Of a DNA stretch of 64,000 nucleotides, positions 17,347 to 24,545 are shown in pieces (the stretch's first letter is position 1; each line of letters begins with the position of its first letter). The notes below the pieces were generated by a model, which saw nothing but the letters and a program-made list of their open reading frames with translations, searched no databases and was not told the origin of the DNA. Source of the stretch: Pseudanabaena sp. PCC 7367 (lineage in GTDB: Bacteria; Cyanobacteriota; Cyanobacteriia; Pseudanabaenales; Pseudanabaenaceae); the NCBI RefSeq assembly GCF_000317065.1, contig NC_019701.1:434001-498000 (forward strand), given 5' to 3'. The translations under genes were made by a program, and so were the position numbers.

Positions 17347-20300
17347 CTAAGCCTTGGGCTGTTCCTCCGGCAACATGCACTTATCCGAATCACAACCCGC
17401 AGGCCCCGCTTCCACCAGGAACCCAGAATCATACAAACTCAATGCCGTATGGAAATCATCCGTACCACGACGCTTCAACACTGCGGCTAGCTCTTGTTCA
17501 TATTTTTCCCGATCGATCGGCTCGAATGGCAAACGCGGGAAGGTTTGCAGATCGTCAAATCTGGCCAGCAAGGCGGTGGAAATATAGCCCTGATCCCGCT
17601 CGATCGCCTCATAGATCCGCTTGCCCACCGCTTCGATTTCTGGTTCGCGCAATTCGATCGTGCTGGAGGTGTTATGGCGGGTGTAAGACTGCTGCACATT
17701 CATCCAGAAGTCCATTTGCGCCAGGGCAGAGAATTTGGAAATGTCGATCGTGTCGGCTCCTGGCAAGTCCGCCCAGGGCACCCGCACCGGAATTTCCACC
17801 AGCCATTCCGTACATCTAGGATCAAAGGGATCATTGAGCAGATTGCCATTCTCATCCTTGTCCGATTGGGAAGGCACCACATTATAGCCATAGTCAATGC
17901 AAGCCATAGCCACTGGATCATTCTTGCGGAAGGTGACCCGGCGAATGAATCGCTGTGCTTTGGGGGGATGCCAACCAGGGGACGCACCAGTCAGCAAAGA
18001 CTTAGTACCGCTGGGTTGTACGGTAGTACAGCGATTGGGACGCTTGATCCCGTGGCGATCGCAATAGTCCCACACCACCCGATGCACGGTGTCGCTCCAT
18101 TTGCGCAGGTAAGCGCTTTCCTTTTCCTTAAATTCAATCCCTGGCATCGTGGCGGGTCTGCCCTCTGCCCACCATTGCAGCCACTCCACGCCAAAGGCAT
18201 TAACAAAAAAGTCAAATAGACCAGTAAAGGAAACCCCCACGATCGGATCGAGTTGGCGCGATTCCTGGTAGCGATCTTCTGTGAATTGGTGATTCAGCAA
18301 GGTAGCCACGGATAGGGCTCCGGCGGCGAAGGCATCTGCTTGATCTTGTTCGTTGTTGGGATCGAGCTGATTAAGATGAATTTCACTGAGGTTGCAATGG
18401 AAATTACTACCGATGATTTCACCGCAGTTGTGAGCCGTGATCCCGTTGGCATCAAACCGAGCCGGACCTGGCACAGTGCAATCAAAAACCGCTGCTTCAC
18501 CATCGGCCTCGATCGAGGCGATCGTCACTGCGAAGCGTTCCCGATTAAAATTGCGCTTATAGCCAGATAGCACCTGCTGGAGGCGTTCTGCCTTGGTCGC
18601 ATCCTGGAAACCGATCACATCCTGGAACACAGGAATATTATCGTTAGCAATTACTAGCTCATGCTGTGCCTGACAGAAATATTCTGCTAGCTTACGGTTG
18701 GAGTCTGGCAACTGCCTAAAACCAGCGGGGCGGCGATTCTGGTAAATGGTGCTAGCAATGCCCACTCTCAGCAACATTCTCTGTACTGCTTCTAGGAGTG
18801 GCAGATTACTTTGAGCCAAACGAATACTTACGCCCTTTGCTTGACTACCCTGAACACTGCCATCCGCATCAAACAAGCCGCGCAGGAACCCTTGATAGAA
18901 TTCATAGCTGGATTGCTCAACCCCAGGTGTGAGCGTTTTATGGCTTTGGGTAATGCCATACTGGTTGGCCAGCTTGGCTAATCCGGCTGAACCAATTTCA
19001 TCGTATTTATTTTGCTGGTGATAAATTCCGGCCAAGTTAGGCGCAGTTGCTACATTACTCTTAACCAAGTCAAGGGCATATTCATTCATCTCCGCTTGAG
19101 TGTCGCCCCAGTAGCGCAACTTCGCTTGATGGGAATAGCTGGCCGCATGGCTAGAGAAACAACCATCGCCGATCAAATTACCCAACAACCAACCTTCGGC
19201 AAATGTGCCCATGCCATGCCAGGGTTGCAAGTCACGATGGTTATGAATCAAAATCCGATCGCCCTGGTTTAATGCCCCTGCCTCAACCCATTGGCTATAT
19301 TGTTGCTTCTGGGTTTGGGCTGTGACTTTGAGGAGTTGATGATTGCCGGTCAGGCGCAGGGTATAGCCTTCCTTGGTGGTTAGTTTCACCACAGGTTTAA
19401 CGCCAGTAAAAAAGAAGCCTTCTGGAGTAGTGCTGAATAGCTCACCATTGACATAGGTGCTGTGTTGCACACCAACTAAATCCTTGACTTGCCTTGCACC
19501 ATTGCCAGTATGCACCCAGGTTTCGGCAGTAACACAAGGATTTAAGCCATAACGCTCTAGTCTATGCTCTAGCTCAGTTTCAGGCATATCGGGATAATGC
19601 GATCGCAACCATGCTTTAGCATTCTCTAAGCCCTGACTATAGACCTGCATGAATTCTTTTCTTAGTTCAGGCGTGGCTAAGATATCTACATTTGACCTGG
19701 CGATCGCTTCACCTGCCCATTGGATTGCCCCTTCACCGGAATAATACTGCTGACGCACCGCATCAACACATTCCTGCTCGGTTGGTTTGTGGTGGTAAAC
19801 GCGGGTGTGGTTGGCCATGCGCAGGGCATCCCGCTCCGGATCGATCCGCCAGTTGCCCGATTCATCCTGCTGCCAAAGGTTCAACTTAGCTCCAGCAAAC
19901 AATTCATCATCGCTGGCTCCCTGGCGCATTCCGGCACTCCGGCGAATATTTCCAGCCACAATGCAAACCGCCGCTTCATCGATCAAAATGCAACATTCTA
20001 CCGAGGTGAGCTTGCGACCGATCGCCTTGTTCAAAACCCTGGCACACCGGTTATAGAGACTGGGCAGCTTGACCGGATTAGCTACGCCACCAAATCCCTT
20101 AAGCTGTTCACCGGAAGCACGCACATCACTCAAATCCACCGTAACTTGCACTTCGCCAGAAAAGCGATCGTCACTGGAAAGTTCTAGTATGGTTTGATAG
20201 GACTTAACCCAACCATGCCGACTGTCGCCCACATAGATCGTGACCCGATCGCCATTCACTTCTACTTCGGTGGTTTCGCGGCGAGCCTGGGCAGGCGTAG

Positions 20301-20808
20301 AACCCACTTCACCGGCCAGGGAAACATTGAGGCGATTGCAAATTACTGGCAACTGACTAATATATTTTTCTTCCAGCACTGCGCCTGTACCGCAGCCCAT
20401 CATCGCCAGATCCATCATCAGGCCAAAGGCACGCCAATCAACTACATTGGTGCTGGTACAGTTATAGCCGCCGGAAAAATTACTGGGTTGGGCGATCCAA
20501 TCAGTACCACCGACCCACAGCCAACGCCCAGAGGACAAGGCCTTTAATTGCCGCTGCATCCTGGAAATGAGCGCTACTTCCTCATCATTGAGATTACCCA
20601 ATTGTTTGAGGCTGCTAATGGTGCGATCGCAAACTTGCTGCCAACTTTCGCGCCGATCGCCAATCTTACGGCTATAGGTTCTAAAAAACACTGGATTAGC
20701 TACCGGGGCATCTTCCGGGAAGGCATTAGATGTATTGGCCTTAGTATTATCAGACTTACTCAGATTGGCCTGAGCATTGGCTTTGGTGCGATCGATTTCC
20801 TGAACCAT
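17347..20808 (-). CDS. nrdJ: adenosylcobalamin-dependent ribonucleotide reductase with intein
   Basis: This class II enzyme reduces ribonucleotides to deoxyribonucleotides using a B12 radical. The 1153-residue product is a 783-residue reductase interrupted by a 370-residue intein (residues 425-794). Reductase landmarks are GGTDWIAQPSNFSGGYNCTS, AMMGCGTGAVLEE, VAGNIRRSAGMRQG, the active-site motif NP|CGE split by the intein, PSGTKSLLTGASPGWHPP, and the C-terminal redox pair in GCDSDKCMLPEE. AGAGGA precedes the ATG at a good distance. Correct splicing is needed to rebuild the catalytic loop. The upstream 636-base gap has an 11-bp triple repeat. No class I genes are in the window. Confidence 0.95.
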   Translation of the reverse strand: MVQEIDRTKANAQANLSKSDNTKANTSNAFPEDAPVANPVFFRTYSRKIGDRRESWQQVCDRTISSLKQLGNLNDEEVALISRMQRQLKALSSGRWLWVGGTDWIAQPSNFSGGYNCTSTNVVDWRAFGLMMDLAMMGCGTGAVLEEKYISQLPVICNRLNVSLAGEVGSTPAQARRETTEVEVNGDRVTIYVGDSRHGWVKSYQTILELSSDDRFSGEVQVTVDLSDVRASGEQLKGFGGVANPVKLPSLYNRCARVLNKAIGRKLTSVECCILIDEAAVCIVAGNIRRSAGMRQGASDDELFAGAKLNLWQQDESGNWRIDPERDALRMANHTRVYHHKPTEQECVDAVRQQYYSGEGAIQWAGEAIARSNVDILATPELRKEFMQVYSQGLENAKAWLRSHYPDMPETELEHRLERYGLNPCVTAETWVHTGNGARQVKDLVGVQHSTYVNGELFSTTPEGFFFTGVKPVVKLTTKEGYTLRLTGNHQLLKVTAQTQKQQYSQWVEAGALNQGDRILIHNHRDLQPWHGMGTFAEGWLLGNLIGDGCFSSHAASYSHQAKLRYWGDTQAEMNEYALDLVKSNVATAPNLAGIYHQQNKYDEIGSAGLAKLANQYGITQSHKTLTPGVEQSSYEFYQGFLRGLFDADGSVQGSQAKGVSIRLAQSNLPLLEAVQRMLLRVGIASTIYQNRRPAGFRQLPDSNRKLAEYFCQAQHELVIANDNIPVFQDVIGFQDATKAERLQQVLSGYKRNFNRERFAVTIASIEADGEAAVFDCTVPGPARFDANGITAHNCGEIIGSNFHCNLSEIHLNQLDPNNEQDQADAFAAGALSVATLLNHQFTEDRYQESRQLDPIVGVSFTGLFDFFVNAFGVEWLQWWAEGRPATMPGIEFKEKESAYLRKWSDTVHRVVWDYCDRHGIKRPNRCTTVQPSGTKSLLTGASPGWHPPKAQRFIRRVTFRKNDPVAMACIDYGYNVVPSQSDKDENGNLLNDPFDPRCTEWLVEIPVRVPWADLPGADTIDISKFSALAQMDFWMNVQQSYTRHNTSSTIELREPEIEAVGKRIYEAIERDQGYISTALLARFDDLQTFPRLPFEPIDREKYEQELAAVLKRRGTDDFHTALSLYDSGFLVEAGPAGCDSDKCMLPEEQPKA
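18427..19536 (-). other. intein with LAGLIDADG homing endonuclease, in nrdJ
   Basis: The intein begins with Cys (CVTAETWVHTGNG, block A) and ends ANGITAHN before the +1 Cys of the extein. Block B is GYTLRLTGNHQLLKV with the T-x-x-H pattern. Two dodecapeptide endonuclease motifs are intact: WLLGNLIGDGCF (about 540-551) and FLRGLFDADGSV (641-652), both with the acidic metal ligand. Terminal His-Asn and the following Cys are the residues needed for splicing. The extein junction lies between Pro424 and catalytic Cys795. All required residues are present, so both splicing and endonuclease activity look possible. Confidence 0.95.
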
Positions 20809-21444
20809 ATAATTTCCTCTGGGCTGTAGTATTTGTCGCGGGCGATAAATCTCCGAGCACTTAGCTAATAGCTTTGGCTAAACCTAGATCAACTTGATTG
20901 GTAGTTCCAGCAATCGCTTATTAAACAGCTAGTCAAACCAAGAAGTTAATGTATAGAGATTTAAAAAACTGATCGTAGAGATTAAACACAAAGTATTAGA
21001 TTTTGAATATACGCTATTTATCCAGAAAGGTCAAAGATTAAAACACTATATATGGTGGTATGCGTTGTGTTTTCAGGCTCTAACTACACAAAAGCAGGGC
21101 TTGTAGCGATCTCCACCATTGTTGACAGTTCTAGGTGTAATCTAGGTGTAATCTAGGTGTAAACCTAACCCAAGCTAACGACCGATTCACTAATTCTTCA
21201 TGTTCTTCATGGGCAGAGGTTTCAGCTTTGTGCAAATAACTTCCATGCCGAATGCCGATCGCATAACAGCCAAAAGGGCATTAGACAGACAAATCTAATG
21301 TATTGAATGAGAATTTAAAGTCAATAAACTAAAAAACTAAAAAGACCAGAGTTAAGCAATCACTTAACCCAAGCACCTGAATGTAGGGCAAATATTAATT
21401 GAATTGCGATCGAGTATCTAATCTAATAATTTAATATTTAATAT
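20809..21444. other. gap upstream of nrdJ
   Basis: This 636-base AT-rich stretch carries the nrdJ promoter region and the triple 11-bp repeat at 21130. I looked for a cobalamin riboswitch ahead of nrdJ and saw none of the B12-box text found at 38881-38940. Confidence 0.5.
21130..21162. repeat. three perfect tandem copies of an 11-bp unit
   Basis: TCTAGGTGTAA occurs at 21130-21140, 21141-21151 and 21152-21162 without any mismatch. One unit equals about one helical turn, so all copies face the same side of the DNA, as repeated protein-binding sites do. It lies 322 bases before the nrdJ start. Confidence 0.85.
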
Positions 21445-21921
21445 CTAATATCCGAGGGGTTGAGCAGTCTCAGGCTCTACCTGTTCTAGCTCAGCATCAT
21501 TCACCCCAAGACCTGGTCTAGGGCTTTCCCCCCTGATGAAGAGGGTTTGGGTTGGCTTTTCACGGGTAAGCTGTCCCGGTGAATTTTCCACATTGCTCAC
21601 AATATTGTCATTGACCAATGCTTCGGCAGCGGTCAACTGGCGTTCATCACGCTTGAGATCTTCGAGCTTATGAAATTGCTCATTCCAAAGCTTTTGGGCA
21701 TATACAGTGTAGCTATAGGTGCCGAATACCGCTGTGGTCATTAACACAGTCGAAACGATCGAAATTCTTTGCACCGTAAGCAACAGCTTCAGCCAGGCTG
21801 GTAATGACTGATTAGCTAATTGTGCCGGCAACCTACTAACCTTACGGCGGTTTGCAGACTTGCGTCGGCTTGACTGCCTAGGTCTAGGGGCAAAAGCATC
21901 TGTAGCTCTGACAGGGTTCAT
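21445..21921 (-). CDS. single-pass coiled-coil membrane protein, FtsL/DivIC-like
   Basis: A basic N terminus (PRQSSRRKSANRRKVSRLPA) precedes one membrane helix (about residues 50-70, ISIVSTVLMTTAVFGTYSYTVY) and a short coiled coil (YAQKLWNEQFHKLEDLKRDE), then a Pro/Glu-rich tail. This topology, with a basic cytoplasmic part, one helix and an outward coiled coil, is that of FtsL-like divisome proteins. The sequence similarity is too weak to name it. It is convergent with nothing and lies 143 bases from the next reverse gene. Confidence 0.55.
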   Translation of the reverse strand: MNPVRATDAFAPRPRQSSRRKSANRRKVSRLPAQLANQSLPAWLKLLLTVQRISIVSTVLMTTAVFGTYSYTVYAQKLWNEQFHKLEDLKRDERQLTAAEALVNDNIVSNVENSPGQLTREKPTQTLFIRGESPRPGLGVNDAELEQVEPETAQPLGY

Positions 21922-22064
21922 TACTTAGCTCACACTCACTACAACATCCACTGCTAGCAAAGTAGCATCTTTTCACAGAAACGCAAAGTATTTTTCTAAA
22001 AAAATGAGGCGGCATTACCCGACATAAGCGGCATTTTGCTGGCATTCCTTGGTTCCTATAGAAC

Positions 22065-22307
22065 TCAGGCAGGGATACATTTCCCAGCGCGAATCAATCC
22101 CACCCGTTTGGCGATCGCTTCGTTTTGATTGGCAAACGGCCCCCAGGTTTCTAATGAGCCCTGGGCTTCCTGATGGTTCGTAATCAAACAAACACCTGAA
22201 GGTTGCCTATGGATATACCAGTTAGTTGCAGCGTTTGTCGCGGCATCAATGTCTGGGCTATTGGCTGGGCTATTGACAGAGTTTGATTCGATCGGCTGCT
22301 CTGGCAT
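22065..22307 (-). CDS. conserved small protein of unknown function
   Basis: The 80-residue product has a polar Asn/Ala-rich leader and a compact second half: WYIHRQPSGVCLITNHQEAQ, then WGPFANQNEAIAKRVGLIRA, ending GKCIPA. The second half looks like a small folded domain with Trp and Gly at conserved-looking positions, of a kind I recall in cyanobacterial hypotheticals. No catalytic motif or membrane segment is seen. It might be a signal-adaptor or DNA-related protein, but nothing supports that directly. Confidence 0.6.
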   Translation of the reverse strand: MPEQPIESNSVNSPANSPDIDAATNAATNWYIHRQPSGVCLITNHQEAQGSLETWGPFANQNEAIAKRVGLIRAGKCIPA

Positions 22308-22516
22308 ATATTCACTCGCCTTCGTGAGATAATAATTGGCAATAATCTATTTAATTTTTGGATGAATGTCAAAGGTAATTACTATTGGGTTGGATTAAGT
22401 GCAGTTGAATACGTTAGCTGGAAATCTTTACTTCTATATTGTTATTCCCTTGTTCTATGGTTGGTTAATCAAAACTATTTGGGCTGTTCATATAAACATC
22501 TATGACAGCAATAACA

Positions 22517-22918
22517 TCAATTTAAGACAAAGAAATTACCAAAAATGGCCAGGGTAGTAAACTCCTGAATCCCAGTTTCAGTGCGATATATAGTAAAAAT
22601 CAAAAAGTTCTGCGGCGCAGTATTTTTCTCGATCACGTCTTTGATTAGATCTCGCTGCAGATTCACCCCCACCATACAAATTCTTGATACCAGACTGTTT
22701 GCTGCATCCAGGGGATTGTCGGGATTTTGTTCACTCTGCGATTGACATACTCCTTCCTTGACTTGTGCTGAGAACTCCTGGGCAGCGAAGTTGATATATT
22801 TTTCTTTTGATGGATTGGTAAACGCCATCGCCAGAAGTAGCAAACCAAACATGCCAGCAGCTACCTTAGGATAGAGACGATCGGCACGCTTTGCCTTATT
22901 CTGCTTGGGTCTAGTCAT
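22517..22918 (-). CDS. DUF4359-like membrane-anchored protein
   Basis: A basic start (MTRPKQNKAKRADRLYPK) is followed by one hydrophobic helix (AAGMFGLLLLAMAFTNPSKE) and an outer domain with KYINFAAQEFSAQVKEGVCQ and NFLIFTIYRTETGIQEFTTL, ending in a hydrophobic strand. The pattern TNPSKEKYxxFAA after the helix fits the cyanobacterial DUF4359 family. Two cysteines (near residues 58 and 81) could pair outside the membrane. The function is unknown. Confidence 0.7.
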   Translation of the reverse strand: MTRPKQNKAKRADRLYPKVAAGMFGLLLLAMAFTNPSKEKYINFAAQEFSAQVKEGVCQSQSEQNPDNPLDAANSLVSRICMVGVNLQRDLIKDVIEKNTAPQNFLIFTIYRTETGIQEFTTLAIFGNFFVLN

Positions 22919-23097
22919 AGCCTCTTGATGTATTCGCTAAATTCATTTTATTGACTTACCAGAATATATGTAGCAAATCAATTACATGTAGAAACTAACA
23001 GAAACTAGAAATAGAGTGCCTACTGGTTGGCCAAGCAAATTAAGATAGTTGCTTTCCCCTGTCTAGATTGCAATCCCTCCTAATCTAAATTAGATTG

Positions 23098-23178
23098 TAT
23101 TCCCAATTTAGGTATTCCCAATTTAGGTATTCCCAAGGTTTGTAACTTAATCGGTAGCACTGGATTCGGTAGCACTGG
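23098..23178. repeat. two adjacent 15-bp-period tandem repeats
   Basis: TATTCCCAATTTAGG occurs at 23098-23112 and 23113-23127 with a partial third copy (TATTCCCAA) from 23128. Then TCGGTAGCACTGG occurs at 23151-23163 and again at 23166-23178, also 15 bases apart. The two families are unrelated in sequence but share the period. They lie in the 506-base gap between the DUF4359 gene and rluD, which otherwise holds no gene. Confidence 0.85.
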
Positions 23179-23286
23179 TAATGGTCAAGATTGAATAGAA
23201 GCGTTGTAACTAAACCGCTCTGCAACTATTTTTAAACTAATCAACAATAATCAACATGACTATGCAGGACTATGACTGATTTTCCT

Positions 23287-23310
23287 AGCTAATATTAGAG
23301 CTAATATTAA
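23287..23310. repeat. 12-bp tandem repeat upstream of rluD
   Basis: AGCTAATATTAG (23287-23298) is followed by AGCTAATATTAA (23299-23310). It is within the rluD upstream region, about 125 bases before the start. Confidence 0.7.
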
Positions 23311-23436
23311 AAACCCTCGCCATTGCTACACTGGCTTAGGCAGCATAAAGACGATCGCGGTGAAACAATCATTATTAATTACTTTAACACACATTTTTAT
23401 ATCATATCCGAGCTACATGAATAAGTGCAAATAATA

Positions 23437-24387
23437 ATGGATTTAAATAAGTCGGCTGAAAATAAAATATCGATCGAGGTTGATCTGAACTTGCCCGCTG
23501 CTGCTCCGAGCCGATTAGTCCGATTAGACAGTTATTTGGCAACCTGTTTGACTGAGTTTTCCCGATCGCGGATTCAAAAATTAATTGAACAGGGGATGGT
23601 GCAGCAAAACCAGCAGACTTGCACCAGCAAAAAGGCGATCGTTAAGGATGGCGATTACCTCACGATCGAAATCCCTGAACTTGAGCGCTTGACCATTGAA
23701 CCTCAAGCGATCGATCTGGATATTCTTTATGAAGACGAGCATTTACTGGCGATCAACAAACCGGTTGGCATGGTGGTGCATCCTGCGCCGGGGCATTCTG
23801 AGGGGACTCTGGTAAATGCTTTGTTGGCGCACTGTCAACATCTATCTGGCATTAATGGCGTGCAGCGACCAGGCATCGTGCATCGGTTGGATAAGGACAC
23901 CAGTGGCGCGATCGTGGTGGCGAAAAATGATTTTGCCCATCACAGCTTACAAGCCCAAATTCAGGCCAAGACTGCGCGGCGGTGCTATTTGGGGTTAGTG
24001 TTTGGTGTGCCAAATGCTAGTAGTGGCATCATTAATGCGCCAATTGCCAGACACCAGCGCGATCGCAAAAAAATGGCAGTAGTGGAAACGGGGCGATCGG
24101 CAATCACTCATTGGCGCTTGCTAGAGCGATTGGGTCATTTCTCACTATTGCAGTTTGATCTCGAAACTGGCCGCACCCATCAGATTCGGGTACATAGTGC
24201 CTATATGGGTCATGGGATCGCTGGTGATCCGGTATATGGCAAAACCCTCAAACACCTGAAGCATCAAGCGCTCCATGCCTGGCAACTCTCTTTTATTCAT
24301 CCGGTTAGCCAGGTTGAGATTAAAGTTACTGCACCTCTGCCTGATTATTTTGAAAAAATACTCAAACAATTACGGCATCGCACTTAA
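23437..24387 (+). CDS. rluD: RluA-family 23S rRNA pseudouridine synthase
   Basis: An N-terminal S4 RNA-binding domain (RLDSYLATCLTEFSRSRIQKLIEQG) is followed by the RluA catalytic core: DEHLLAINKPVGMVVHPAPG, then HRLDKDTSGAIVVAK with the catalytic Asp, and GRTHQIRVH near the end. Members with S4 plus this core are usually RluD types modifying helix 69 of 23S rRNA; the exact target is inferred. I choose ATG at 23437; a GTG at 23425 is in frame four codons earlier and neither has a ribosome site. Monocistronic. Confidence 0.88.
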   Translation: MDLNKSAENKISIEVDLNLPAAAPSRLVRLDSYLATCLTEFSRSRIQKLIEQGMVQQNQQTCTSKKAIVKDGDYLTIEIPELERLTIEPQAIDLDILYEDEHLLAINKPVGMVVHPAPGHSEGTLVNALLAHCQHLSGINGVQRPGIVHRLDKDTSGAIVVAKNDFAHHSLQAQIQAKTARRCYLGLVFGVPNASSGIINAPIARHQRDRKKMAVVETGRSAITHWRLLERLGHFSLLQFDLETGRTHQIRVHSAYMGHGIAGDPVYGKTLKHLKHQALHAWQLSFIHPVSQVEIKVTAPLPDYFEKILKQLRHRT

Positions 24388-24403
24388 GTAATACTTAAGT
24401 AAT
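24382..24403. repeat. 11-bp tandem repeat across the rluD stop codon
   Basis: ACTTAAGTAAT occurs at 24382-24392 and 24393-24403 with no mismatch; the rluD stop TAA is inside the first copy. Confidence 0.8.
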
Positions 24404-24545
24404 CTAACCTGAGTTTGATGGATCTAGTCTAAGCCTGAACCTGTGGTTGCTAGAGCTGACCTGAAAACCTGAACATTTAGCGATCGATGTTTTTTCATTG
24501 CACTGATTCTTGTTATTGATCCTGTTGAATTAGCTTGATTAAAGC

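Noticed and set aside
17494-18219. A 241-codon forward frame inside nrdJ
   Set aside because: It is antisense to the conserved reductase; long antisense frames are expected in GC-biased coding DNA.
21130-21162. A CRISPR-like array
   Set aside because: The units are directly adjacent with no spacers and there are no cas genes; they are simple tandem repeats.
20809-21444. A cobalamin riboswitch before nrdJ
   Set aside because: I looked for the B12-box and its pairing strands and did not find them; only cbiX has the riboswitch text.
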